A stretch of DNA of 64,000 nucleotides, from NCBI GenBank assembly GCA_016873225.1, contig VGXS01000005.1:1-64000 (forward strand). The letters run 5' to 3'. Positions 51,215 to 60,206 of the stretch are shown here, piece after piece. The notes beneath the pieces are model-generated. The model saw only the letters and a list, made by a program, of their open reading frames with translations, had not been told where the DNA came from and made no database searches. Made by a program: the position numbers and the translations under genes. Position 1 is the stretch's first letter, and each line of letters starts with the position of its first letter. This DNA is from Planctomycetota bacterium. GTDB lineage: Bacteria; Planctomycetota; Planctomycetia; Gemmatales; Gemmataceae.

Positions 51215-52297
51215 TTGGGCAGCGGCATCGCGCTTCACCTCGACGCCACCCGCGCCCGCGCCGCGTGCCTTGGGCCTTCGGGGGCTTTAGTGCAGGCGCT
51301 TGATTCCTCGGGGATGGCGAATATCCCGATGGTGGTCGCTGAGGGGGGCCGCGGAGGGGTGCTTTGCGGTCGCCAAGCCGTGGCGGCCATGCTCGAACAA
51401 CCATCCCGGGCCGCCGGTTCCTTCCTGCACCTGCTGGGGATTCCCGGAGCCAATGTCCTGGGCGCCGATCCGCACCGCCTGCTTGAGGCGGCGGTGGAAC
51501 CCCTGGGTCGAATCGGCAGGCGCGATTCCGCGGTATGCCTCGCGGCGCCCGGCTATCTCGACGACACGGCTCTCACCGCCGCCGCGAAGGCCGTTGAATC
51601 GGCCGGTTGGAAGGTGCGAGTCGCGGCGCCATCGGCCCTGGCGCTGTGGGCCGCGGCGCGTTCCCAGGCCTCCGCTCCCACGGGAATCGTTTGCGAGTGT
51701 GATGACCGGGCGCTGACCCTGACGGTGGTCGAGGAGCACGGGAGTTGGGTGAGAGTCGGATGTTCGAGGGTTCTCCGGCCATTGGCGCTGCCCGCGTGGC
51801 GCAAGGCGATTGTCTCGGGGATGGCCGACGCCGTGATCCGCGAATGCCGCCGGGATCCCAGGGCCACGCCGGGCCTGGATGGAGCACTTTCCCGTCAGGC
51901 CATGAGATGGCTTGACGAGGACTCGCCCCCGCCCCGTTCGGCCACGCTTGAGCTGGCCGCGGCGGAATGGTCGGTGAAGTTGCCCGTGACCAGGGAGATG
52001 ACAACCCGGTGGTGCGCCCCTCTCCTGAGGTCGTTGCAGGCGGCGGTGTCCGAATTGCAGGCCTTGTGGCCCGTCAAGGCGCTGGTGCTGGGATCCACCG
52101 CGAACCTTCCCGGAGTCGCGCTTCTGGCGGAGGCGCTGCATGAGAACTGGCTGGGCCCGCTCGACGCCAACGGTCCCCTCCTGGCCCAACTGGATTGGCT
52201 CGAGGCGCTGGGCCGCGACAAGGCTTCCGCCGGCCTCTGGCGCGAGGCGCCGCTTCCCGAGGCCATGGCGGGTTCCGCCGGGCGGTGCCTCCCATGA
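51215..52297 (+). CDS. Degenerate Hsp70/actin-like ATPase-domain protein
   Basis: The 360-residue protein follows the outline of an Hsp70 nucleotide-binding domain: an N-terminal strand-turn (ALHLDATRARAACLG) where Hsp70 has DLGTTNS, then NIPMVVAEGGRGGVLCG, a GIVCECDDRALTLTVVE segment in place of the second phosphate loop, and VLGSTANLPGVALLAEAL where Hsp70 has GGSSRIP. The glycines and Asp that bind ATP phosphates are largely lost, so it may be a structural or regulatory relic fold. There is no substrate-binding domain. TTG 51215 follows GGGGG at 9 bases. Its stop overlaps the next start (ATGA). Confidence 0.6.
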   Translation: MGSGIALHLDATRARAACLGPSGALVQALDSSGMANIPMVVAEGGRGGVLCGRQAVAAMLEQPSRAAGSFLHLLGIPGANVLGADPHRLLEAAVEPLGRIGRRDSAVCLAAPGYLDDTALTAAAKAVESAGWKVRVAAPSALALWAAARSQASAPTGIVCECDDRALTLTVVEEHGSWVRVGCSRVLRPLALPAWRKAIVSGMADAVIRECRRDPRATPGLDGALSRQAMRWLDEDSPPPRSATLELAAAEWSVKLPVTREMTTRWCAPLLRSLQAAVSELQALWPVKALVLGSTANLPGVALLAEALHENWLGPLDANGPLLAQLDWLEALGRDKASAGLWREAPLPEAMAGSAGRCLP

Positions 52298-53934
52298 GGT
52301 TGCGACACCGCTTGCCCGGGGTTTTCGGGCTGTACATGGTTGATGTCCTCTGCTGCTCGCTTGGTTGCGTGATCCTGCTTTGGCTTTCCAACGACTACAA
52401 AAACGCCCTCCAGGCGCGGCACATCGGCGAGCAGAAGGCCAGGCTGGAGACGCTGGCCGGGGAACAGAGGCTTCGGGAAAAGGATCTCCTGCGGACCAGG
52501 CAGGAACTTGCCGAACGGGAGCGTCAGGCTGAGCGTCTTTCGGGTGAATTGGCGGTTCGCCGAGGGGAACTCGACAAGTTGGGCAAGGACTTGTTCGGCC
52601 TGCAGGACCGCCTGAGGATCACCGACAAGGACCGCATGGACGCCCGCGCGTCTCTCGAGCGGACGAAAAAAGACCTTGAGGATGAAACGAAGCTGAAAAC
52701 GGAGCAGGCCACGATGGCGCGCGAACTCGCGGCGAGGCGAGCGGAGGCCGAGGCCAAGCTGGCCGCCCTGGGAAAGCAAATGGAGGCGCGCGGAGCGCTC
52801 TTGGCCGAACGGGAAGCGGCGGCCAAGGGCCTGATGGGCGATAAGGAAAGCCTTGAGAAGAAATTGTCGGCGCTGATGGAGGGCAAGTCCGCTTCCGACG
52901 GGAAGATCGCCTTGTTATCGCGCGAGATTGATGAGCGCGCCGGCCAGCTTGCCAGGAAGGACGCGATGCTGCGGGAGTTGTCGACGGACAAGGCTGGCTT
53001 GGATAAGAAGATGAACGCCGCCACTTCCAGGGCCGAAGGGCTGGAAAAAGCGCTCGCTGATGCCATCTCCTCCGCCAAGGCGGGCAAGGACGCCATCGCT
53101 TCCATGACCGCGGCGGGACAGAAGGCCGGCATCGACCTTGAGGCGCTCAGGCGCAAGGTCGCGATGCTGGAAGGCGCGCTCGTGGCCGAGACGGCTTCAC
53201 GGAAGGCCGCCGAGGGCAAAAGCGGCTCGGCGTCCATGGAACGGGAGCGCGCGGAAAAGGAAATGAAGGACCTCGCCGTGAGGCTTGCCAGGCTTCAGCA
53301 GGCCGCCGGAACGAGGTTCGCCGGGGTTCAGCTCACCGGCAGGCGCGTGGTTTTGGTGGTCGATGCCTCCGGCAGCATGGAACTGATCCGTTCCGATACC
53401 GCCGCTCCGGGAAAGTGGCCCGAGGTCGGTCGCGTCGCCGGCCTGATCCTCGACAGCCTCCCGGAACTCGAGAAGTTCCAGGTGGTGGTATTCTCGGAAT
53501 CGGCCCGTTGGCTTCTGGGTGCTTCAGGTTGGATCGATTACGACCGGGAGACCAGCAGGGCCAAGGTTGTCGAGGCTCTTTCCCGGGTGCAACCCAAGGG
53601 AGGCACCAACCTTTACGAGGCATTCCAAACCGCCTTTACCCTGAGGTCGCAGGGAATGGATGCCGTTTACCTGCTCTCCGACGGGTTGCCAAACCAGGGC
53701 GAGGGCCTGAACGAAAGGCAGCGGGAGTCGCTGCGCGAGCAGGAAAAAGGCGAGATCCTCGGGCAGTTCCTCAGGCGCAAGCTGCGCGCGGAATGGAATG
53801 CCGAGTCGCCGGTTCAACCGGTCGTGCGCGTGAACACGATCGGCTTCTTTTACGAGAGTCCGGAACTCGGCGCCTTCCTGTGGGCCCTGGCGCGCGAGAA
53901 TCGCGGCAACTTTGTCGGCATGAACAATCCCTGA
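52294..53934 (+). CDS. MotB-like membrane helix, coiled coil and vWA domain protein
   Basis: Of 546 residues, 10-32 form one membrane helix, YMVDVLCCSLGCVILLWLS, with Asp17 and Trp30 spaced as Asp32 and Trp45 are in the MotB stator helix. Residues about 35-335 are a nearly unbroken coiled coil. Residues 350-546 are a von Willebrand A domain with a complete MIDAS: D357-x-S359-x-S361, T438 and D463. MotB and ExbD carry peptidoglycan- or receptor-binding domains at this place, so a metal-dependent adhesion domain is unusual. Start ATG 52294 overlaps the previous stop. With the MotA-like gene at 50360 it looks like a proton-driven stator. Confidence 0.8.
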   Translation: MRLRHRLPGVFGLYMVDVLCCSLGCVILLWLSNDYKNALQARHIGEQKARLETLAGEQRLREKDLLRTRQELAERERQAERLSGELAVRRGELDKLGKDLFGLQDRLRITDKDRMDARASLERTKKDLEDETKLKTEQATMARELAARRAEAEAKLAALGKQMEARGALLAEREAAAKGLMGDKESLEKKLSALMEGKSASDGKIALLSREIDERAGQLARKDAMLRELSTDKAGLDKKMNAATSRAEGLEKALADAISSAKAGKDAIASMTAAGQKAGIDLEALRRKVAMLEGALVAETASRKAAEGKSGSASMERERAEKEMKDLAVRLARLQQAAGTRFAGVQLTGRRVVLVVDASGSMELIRSDTAAPGKWPEVGRVAGLILDSLPELEKFQVVVFSESARWLLGASGWIDYDRETSRAKVVEALSRVQPKGGTNLYEAFQTAFTLRSQGMDAVYLLSDGLPNQGEGLNERQRESLREQEKGEILGQFLRRKLRAEWNAESPVQPVVRVNTIGFFYESPELGAFLWALARENRGNFVGMNNP

Positions 53935-53953
53935 CGGCCTCCGGAGCATTTCC

Positions 53954-54592
53954 TTGAGCCACAATCCCGCGCCCGCCTTCTCGACGACGGATCCCGAAAG
54001 ACATCCGCTACGCCTCCCGCGGGGCAGCATCCGGGCCCTGCTCACCTGGCTGATCCTTGGCATCGTCGCGTGGGATGTGACCCGGCCAGTGCCGGATGGC
54101 GACCATGGCAAGCAACTGGATGTCCTGTGGTCGGAGTGCCTGATCATCGCCCTTGCCGGATATTTCACATCGCGCAGGTTTGTGAGCCTTCCTCCCGATG
54201 TGCTGGCCAAGCTGGAAATGGAAGGGGTTCTGGCCCGGGACAGGAGTGTTTTCCATGGTCCGCTGATGCGCCTGTTGCTGGTGGCGGCGTTTGCCGGGCT
54301 GGGTTATTACCTCTACCACCACGGGCGGCTTCTGGAATCGAAGGCCACCCAGGTGCTGGGACTGGCCAGCGCCTTCCTGGTGGGCGCGGTGACAAGGCCC
54401 ATTTTGGCCTGGCTGTTCAAGGGTGGCGGCAAGCGCTGGGGAGACCTGTGGGAGGATGCGAAGGCCATCAGCGCGCTGATGGCCGTGCTGGCCTGCGGGG
54501 CCATCCAGTTTGCCGAGGGACCGGCGGCCCTTCCGGAATGGGCCACCAGCCTCACGGTCTGGCTCGTGCTGTTTTACTTCGGTTCGCGCTGA
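53954..54592 (+). CDS. Membrane protein of the stator-like module
   Basis: The 212-residue product has about five hydrophobic segments (near 28-42, 64-72, 104-123, 130-153 and 170-210) and few charged residues in them. No family is recognised. TTG 53954 is the likely start, with CGGAG about 10 bases before it. It follows the vWA gene by 19 bases in the same direction and overlaps the end of the convergent TlpA-like gene by 19 bases. Its place suggests an accessory membrane part of the module. Confidence 0.65.
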   Translation: MSHNPAPAFSTTDPERHPLRLPRGSIRALLTWLILGIVAWDVTRPVPDGDHGKQLDVLWSECLIIALAGYFTSRRFVSLPPDVLAKLEMEGVLARDRSVFHGPLMRLLLVAAFAGLGYYLYHHGRLLESKATQVLGLASAFLVGAVTRPILAWLFKGGGKRWGDLWEDAKAISALMAVLACGAIQFAEGPAALPEWATSLTVWLVLFYFGSR

Positions 54593-55764
54593 ACCGCCGC
54601 CGGCTTTTCCTCCAGCAGGGCCACCACGGCCTTTTCGAGGGCCTCGCCCCTCAGGTTCTTGTGCCTGATAACCCCCGACTTGTCGATCACATAAATGGTC
54701 GGGAAGAACCGGATGTTCCACTCGCGCAGGAACCCGTTGCGGCCCGCGAACCAGTGCACCCATGGCATGGGTTCCTTGGCCAGGAATCCGCGAAGCGTTT
54801 CCACCTTTTCGTCACCCGAGACCGAGATCAGCGTGAAGGGCTTGTCCTTGAGGCGCTCGACCATTTCCCTTTCATGGGGAATCATCGCCCGGCATGGTCC
54901 GCACCAGGTGGCCCAGATGTCGATCACCACCACCTTGCCCCTGTAGGCTTTCAGGTTGTCGTCGGAAAGGGTTGACCCATCCCCGAGTTTCGGGCACTTG
55001 ACATCCGGCGCTTCCCGCCCGAGTCCCAGGTTCCTGATCTCGAACAGCAAGCCCTTGGCCTGGTCGGCGACTTTCCTTCCGCGCGGATCGGTGATATCGC
55101 CGTACTCCTTCTCGGCGAGGGTCAGGGCTTTTTCCGCCTCGGCCTCGGCCCGCGAGGACTCCTTCGGGTCGATCCCGGCGGCGCTGGCTTGCCTGAGCCA
55201 ACTGTTGCCGAGGGCCAGCAGGGCCATCGACTTCGTTTCGCGGCCGGCCTTGGGGTTGTCGATGATCGCCTGGCAAGTCGCGCGGCCTTCCGAACCAGCG
55301 GCGTTGGCGATGAAGTCCAGCATCGTGCCCAACCTGGGGTTCTCGACATGGTCGCGAACCATGATCGAGCGCGCCTCGTCACCCACGGCGGAACCGGGTG
55401 AGGCCATTTGCGCCGCCATGACCAAGGCGTCGAACGCGGCGGGATCCTTCGGGTCGGCCTTGGCCAGTGCGAGGGCGTCCTTGGCGAACGGATCACGGGG
55501 CGGCATCGCCTTGATAAGAGCCGCTTTTTCCTCCTGCGTGGGCGCCGCCTGGTAGCGCTTCATGAATTCAGCCTGCTGCTTTTGGAATTCACCCCGCAAT
55601 TCAATGAGCTTGGCCGCGGTCGGGCTGGAAGGCTTTTCCGCTTGGCGAGGCGTCCCGTTTCCCGCGGCGGGCTTAATGATCGGCTTGGCCGGAACCGTAC
55701 CGGCCTTGGGTTGGTCCTGCGAGGCAACGAGCGCGGCGCAGGCGATCAGGATGACGCTTTTCAT
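54574..55764 (-). CDS. TlpA/ResA-like thioredoxin-fold exported protein
   Basis: The 396-residue protein has a short signal peptide (MKSVILIACAALVAS), a helical, Ala-rich middle region (about 50-240), and a C-terminal thioredoxin domain with active site WCGPC in IDIWATWCGPCRAMIP, the cis-Pro strand FFPTIYVIDKSG, and VVVIDIW. TlpA/ResA proteins reduce disulfides outside the cytoplasm, for instance on apocytochrome c. The window has many c-type cytochromes that would need such a partner, but nothing in the sequence ties it to them. Its end overlaps the convergent membrane gene by 19 bases. Confidence 0.88.
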   Translation of the reverse strand: MKSVILIACAALVASQDQPKAGTVPAKPIIKPAAGNGTPRQAEKPSSPTAAKLIELRGEFQKQQAEFMKRYQAAPTQEEKAALIKAMPPRDPFAKDALALAKADPKDPAAFDALVMAAQMASPGSAVGDEARSIMVRDHVENPRLGTMLDFIANAAGSEGRATCQAIIDNPKAGRETKSMALLALGNSWLRQASAAGIDPKESSRAEAEAEKALTLAEKEYGDITDPRGRKVADQAKGLLFEIRNLGLGREAPDVKCPKLGDGSTLSDDNLKAYRGKVVVIDIWATWCGPCRAMIPHEREMVERLKDKPFTLISVSGDEKVETLRGFLAKEPMPWVHWFAGRNGFLREWNIRFFPTIYVIDKSGVIRHKNLRGEALEKAVVALLEEKPAAVQREPK

Positions 55765-55937
55765 CTCAGGCTCCCGAAGTTTTAATCGTTATTTTCCTTG
55801 ATAACCCATGGCTCGTTCCGCGTCAGCCTGATTTTTCCCTCATTTTCATCTTTTCGGCCTGTTGGCCGGCTTGTTTCCAAGATGCGGTGAGCCTATAAGC
55901 CGCATTCGTTTTTTCGTGTCCCGAATCAGGGTTGCCG

Positions 55938-58682
55938 ATGAACCGGGCGGTGGATTGGCTTGGTTGGCTGGCGATGGCCATGGCGAGGATGGGCCGCGGA
56001 AGGCCCGGAATCGTGCTGGCCATCGCGGGATTGATCAGTTTGGCCTGCCTCGTTCATGCCTGGGCCAGCCTCAGATTCCTCACCAGCCGGCACGACATGA
56101 TCAGCCCGTCCAAGGAAGTGCAGAGGCGCTGGAAGGCCCATCTGGCGCGGGTGGGCGGCACAGAAGACGACATGGTCGTCGTGTTTGCCGGCGAAAATGA
56201 GGAGGCCATGAGGCCGGCGGTGGATGACCTCGCGGCTTGCCTTCGTGATGAGCCCGGCAGGTTTCGCCGGGTATGGCATGAGGCCGACCTTCGCCCGCTC
56301 GCCGACAGGGCGCTTCAACTCGCGCCGGCGGAAAAACTGGCGGCGATCCTCGGGCAGGTCCGCTCGATGCGGCCCCTGCTGGAGTTGCCGTTGGCTTGGA
56401 ATCTCTTCACCCTCCAAAACCTCGTTTACGAAACCCGGATGCGCCTCAAGGGCGTGACTTCCGAAGCCGACCTTTCGCGCCGGGACCGGGCCAGCCGCAA
56501 GCCCGGTGCCGAGGCCGACGCCACCGTGCTGGATGGCTTCATTCTCATCCTTGAATCGGCGGCGGCTTCCCTTCGCACGGGAAAGCTTGCCGGGTCGCCA
56601 TGGCCCGCCGACGATGATCCCCGCGCGGCGCTGCTTCGCCGTCCGGGCCTCCTGGCGGCGCCGGGAGGCAAGCTCGCGTTCGTGCTGGCCAGCCCCGTGC
56701 CTGATGAATCCAACAGGCTCGACGCCAACAAGGCCTCGGTGGCAAGGCTCAGGGTCATTGTTGAACAGGTTCGCCTCCGTCATCCCGGTTCGGAGATCGG
56801 CGTCACCGGTTTGCCCGTGCTCGAGAATGACGAGATGGAGGCATCGCAGGCGGATACCACGCGCTCGAGCTGGATCGCCTTCGCCGGCGTGCTGGGCCTC
56901 TATGTTTTCGTGTTCCGCACCTGGCGGGCGCCGCTCATCAGCGCGATTCCGCTCCTTGTCGGCACGGTCATGGCGCTGGGATGGGCCACGCTCACGGTCG
57001 GTCACCTGAACCTGCTGTCGGCGACTTTCGCGGTCATGCTTATCGGCATGGGTGATTACTCGGTCCTTTATGTCAGCCGTTACCTTTCGGAGCTTTCCCG
57101 GGGAGCCGGGCATGAGGAGGCGCTGGATGTCACCGCCGGATCGCTTGGAGCGAGCATCGCCACGGCCGCGCTGACCTCGTCGCTGGCATTCATGGCGGCC
57201 CTGCTGTCCGACTTCCGCGCCGTGGCCGAGTTGGGCTGGATCGCCGGGTGGGGCCTGGTTTTTTGCGCCGGGTCGGCGCTGGCGATTGTGCCGGCCCTGC
57301 TGTCGTGGCTGAGGCCCCTTCCGCCACCATGCCCCGAGCCATCGGCCAATCTTTCCTGGAACCCGCAGGCCTTGGCGCCATTGGCCGCGCTTGTCGCGGC
57401 GATTTGCGCCGTTGGAATGCTCTGGCTCCGTTACGACCACAACCTTCTGCGCTTGCAGTCACCTTCGCTCCCGAGCGTGGCCTGGGAGCATCGTCTGCTC
57501 GAGGCCACTCCCGGCGCCTCATGGCACGCCTTGGTGTGGGCGGAAAACCGGGAAGAGGCACTGAACCTCAAGGGGCGCCTCGAATCGTTGCCCGAGGTGT
57601 CGATGGTCACCGAGGTGGCATCGCTGGTTTCCCCGCCGGGCGATCCCGCCTGCTCCCGCGAGGTGGGCCGGTTGCTTGAACGGCTGCCTCCCGGCGGCGC
57701 GCGGTTCCAGCACCCCAGGCCCAACCCGGGCCAACTCGCCGTGGAACTGACGAAACTCCGCGAGGTGCTTCGCGATGGGCCCCCTCCCGACGAACCAAGG
57801 CTTGGAAAACTGCTCGCCGCGGCTGGAGACCTTGAGTCGGCCATTCATGGCGCCGGGACGGCGGCGTCACCGGTGCTGGGCTTGTTCGACGATGCCCTTG
57901 CCGATGGGCTGCTCGAGCGCCTTCACGAATTGAAGTCCCTTTCCGGCACCGCGCCGATCACCCTTGCCGATGTCCCGGCGCCGATGCGGGAACGCCATGC
58001 CGATGCTGAAGGCAGGTTCCTGCTGAGGGTATTCGCCCGCGCGCCCCTTTGGGAATCGGAGAACCTCAAGCTTTTCAATGACGCGGTGCTGGCCGTCGCG
58101 CCCGGGGCGACCGGAAAACCGTTCACGACCTGGGAAGGATTGGTGGGAATGCGGGCCGGGTTCACCCGCGCCGGCATCCTGGCCTTGCTGGCCATCGTGG
58201 TCGTTCTGGCCGCCGACTTCAGGTCGATCTCATGCGTGTTGCTGGCGCTGGTGCCACTGGCCGTGGGCACGGCCATCAGCCTGGGCGTGTTCGGATGGCT
58301 GGGATGGCCGCTCAATCCCGCGAACATGATCGCCCTGCCCCTGATCGTGGGAGTCGGGGTCGACAACGGGGTGCATGTCGTTCACGACTGGCGGGCGCGT
58401 CGCGGCGATGGCCCCTACCGCATGGATCCCGGCACGGCGCGGGGCATCCTTGTCGCGGGAATGACCACCGTGATCGGCTTTGGCGCCCTTATGATCAGCG
58501 ACCACCGGGGCTTGGCCGGACTCGGGGCGATTCTCGCCTTGGGGGTCGGCGGCAGCCTGGCCACGGCGCTGGTCGTTCTTCCAAGGCTGCTTTCCGCGAT
58601 GGGTGACAATCGGGGCATCGCCGAGCCGGCCATTCTCACGGGTGGCTTTTGCGAATCCAGGCCCGCGACCCGGGCGGCCTGA
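55938..58682 (+). CDS. RND/MMPL-family exporter, HpnN-like
   Basis: The 914-residue protein has the RND layout of two halves, each with one helix, a large periplasmic domain and a block of five or six helices. The half-site motifs are MLIGMGDYSVLYVSRYLSEL near residue 375 and LIVGVGVDNGVHVVHDW near 805, with repeated small-residue helices (GSLGASIATAALTSSLAFMA). The length and motifs are closest to hopanoid transporter HpnN and MMPL proteins; planctomycetes make hopanoids. ATG 55938 is chosen because AGGG lies 6 bases before it; TTG 55932 lacks a site. No adapter or hopanoid gene is adjacent, so the substrate remains open. Confidence 0.8.
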   Translation: MNRAVDWLGWLAMAMARMGRGRPGIVLAIAGLISLACLVHAWASLRFLTSRHDMISPSKEVQRRWKAHLARVGGTEDDMVVVFAGENEEAMRPAVDDLAACLRDEPGRFRRVWHEADLRPLADRALQLAPAEKLAAILGQVRSMRPLLELPLAWNLFTLQNLVYETRMRLKGVTSEADLSRRDRASRKPGAEADATVLDGFILILESAAASLRTGKLAGSPWPADDDPRAALLRRPGLLAAPGGKLAFVLASPVPDESNRLDANKASVARLRVIVEQVRLRHPGSEIGVTGLPVLENDEMEASQADTTRSSWIAFAGVLGLYVFVFRTWRAPLISAIPLLVGTVMALGWATLTVGHLNLLSATFAVMLIGMGDYSVLYVSRYLSELSRGAGHEEALDVTAGSLGASIATAALTSSLAFMAALLSDFRAVAELGWIAGWGLVFCAGSALAIVPALLSWLRPLPPPCPEPSANLSWNPQALAPLAALVAAICAVGMLWLRYDHNLLRLQSPSLPSVAWEHRLLEATPGASWHALVWAENREEALNLKGRLESLPEVSMVTEVASLVSPPGDPACSREVGRLLERLPPGGARFQHPRPNPGQLAVELTKLREVLRDGPPPDEPRLGKLLAAAGDLESAIHGAGTAASPVLGLFDDALADGLLERLHELKSLSGTAPITLADVPAPMRERHADAEGRFLLRVFARAPLWESENLKLFNDAVLAVAPGATGKPFTTWEGLVGMRAGFTRAGILALLAIVVVLAADFRSISCVLLALVPLAVGTAISLGVFGWLGWPLNPANMIALPLIVGVGVDNGVHVVHDWRARRGDGPYRMDPGTARGILVAGMTTVIGFGALMISDHRGLAGLGAILALGVGGSLATALVVLPRLLSAMGDNRGIAEPAILTGGFCESRPATRAA

Positions 58683-58725
58683 CGGGATTCCGGCAGGCCC
58701 CTCGACTTGTCATGGCGGTGATAAC

Positions 58726-60027
58726 CTACCTGCGGCGACCGAACAGTCCGTAGCGGGGCATGTCGTCATAGAGGCCGATGTCGCCGGGTCGGGAGTAGGG
58801 GTAGGAACCGATCCTTCCGTACGACCTCACGCCCGCCTGGTAGGGATGAACGATTTGCGCCACCTGCCAGTTCTGGGCCCGGGAATCCCACCTGGCCCAA
58901 ACCAGCGCGCGGAACACGCCCAAGACCTGGTTGATGTTGGTGTACATGTACTGGGTGCCGCCTGGGAAGTACACCGTGCCCTTTTCGCCCGTGTAGATGA
59001 GGACACCCTCGTAGTTGTTCATGCCGCCGTATCCGCCGACGCTGCCGTTGGCCGTGTTGCGGTTGTCCACGAGGAACAATTTCAGCCCGTTCTTGTAGAT
59101 GTCGGGTGAGTCGATGCCTCCTAAGGTCGCCATGGCCGGTGTTTCCGGGCGGGCGTACACGGCATCCATCCTGATCGTGCCCGGGTATCCCAGCACCTCA
59201 AGCACGGCCCTGCAGTACCTGACGATCGAGATGCAGCTCGCCCCGCCGCCGCGGACTCCCCAGGTGCCTGGCACGAACCAGCAGTCGTCGTCATCGAAGT
59301 GATTCACCGGGTTGTAATATCGGCCCACCTGCTTGCTGAGGCTGTGCACCTGGTCATTCCAGGGAGATTGGAGTTCGAGGGTGCCGACAGCGGAATTGAA
59401 CCGGTTGTAGGCGTGTTCCATCCGGTTTGGCGTGGGCTGGAAGGCATCGGGTGAGGTCCTGACCATATCGGTGAAGGCGAGGAAGCACACCACTCCGGAG
59501 GTGGTTCCCAGGTCGGCCTCCGACCTTTCTCCCGTCGGTTGGGTGAGTTCAAGCTTCCAGCGGATCCGGTCCTTCATTTTCTTGAGGCCCTTGGCAAGGT
59601 TCTTGGCCGCCGCCACGGGCACCCGGACGATTTCGTTTTCCTCGATGAACGACCCGATGGTTGTCTCGCCCTTGAGGTCGAGGGTGAGGTAGGTTTCGCT
59701 TTCCCCGGTCACCGCCAGTTTCGCGCCGGGGCGAACGCCCTTGAGTTGCAGGAGGATGTCGGCCTTGACCGGCTTGTCGGCGGCGTGAAGGATCGGCGCG
59801 ACAGCGTCCTGTCCGCTGCGCCACTCGATGTCGGGATATTTCTCGCCCGCTTGGGAAAGACGAGACCCGTCGCGGCGGAGATTGTGGATGTTGGATGTGA
59901 AGTCCAGGGCCTCGAAGCTCACCTCGGGAACGGGAGAGGCTTCAAACCCTCTGGAGACTCCGCCAAGAAGGGCCACCAGGAGAAGTGGAATCCGGAAATG
60001 GTTTCCGTGGGCGTTTGGGACGCGCAT
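58726..60027 (-). CDS. Exported protein with possible transglutaminase-like core
   Basis: The 433-residue product has a signal peptide (RIPLLLVALLGGVSRGFEA) and a beta-rich N-terminal half (about 35-190). The centre reads VRGGGASCISIVRYCRAVLEVLGYPG, sequentially GGxSC, a helix and a Gly-Tyr-Pro turn, which is the layout of the transglutaminase-like cysteine protease core; a matching His/Asp pair was not securely identified. The C-terminus is Tyr/Gly-rich (SYGRIGSYPYSRPGD). ATG 60027 was taken because it opens the signal peptide; ATG 60054 is possible. No close family is recognised. Confidence 0.6.
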   Translation of the reverse strand: MRVPNAHGNHFRIPLLLVALLGGVSRGFEASPVPEVSFEALDFTSNIHNLRRDGSRLSQAGEKYPDIEWRSGQDAVAPILHAADKPVKADILLQLKGVRPGAKLAVTGESETYLTLDLKGETTIGSFIEENEIVRVPVAAAKNLAKGLKKMKDRIRWKLELTQPTGERSEADLGTTSGVVCFLAFTDMVRTSPDAFQPTPNRMEHAYNRFNSAVGTLELQSPWNDQVHSLSKQVGRYYNPVNHFDDDDCWFVPGTWGVRGGGASCISIVRYCRAVLEVLGYPGTIRMDAVYARPETPAMATLGGIDSPDIYKNGLKLFLVDNRNTANGSVGGYGGMNNYEGVLIYTGEKGTVYFPGGTQYMYTNINQVLGVFRALVWARWDSRAQNWQVAQIVHPYQAGVRSYGRIGSYPYSRPGDIGLYDDMPRYGLFGRRR

Positions 60028-60206
60028 GGCGACAATTGGCCTCGGCCGCATCATGACGGCTGTTCGGGTTTGTTGATGAGAGAGATACCGTCAAACTACG
60101 CTATCCAAGACAAATGCGCCAATTGCCCGTGATCTTTCTCGTCATGACGATTGTCCGTCAGCCTGAATGTTCGGAATGCTTGGAACAATGGATCGATTCA
60201 ACCCAA

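Noticed and set aside
50360-54592. Zorya anti-phage system
   Set aside because: The MotA-like gene is suggestive, but there is no OmpA-domain ZorB, no ZorC and no helicase-nuclease ZorD; the partner has a vWA domain instead.
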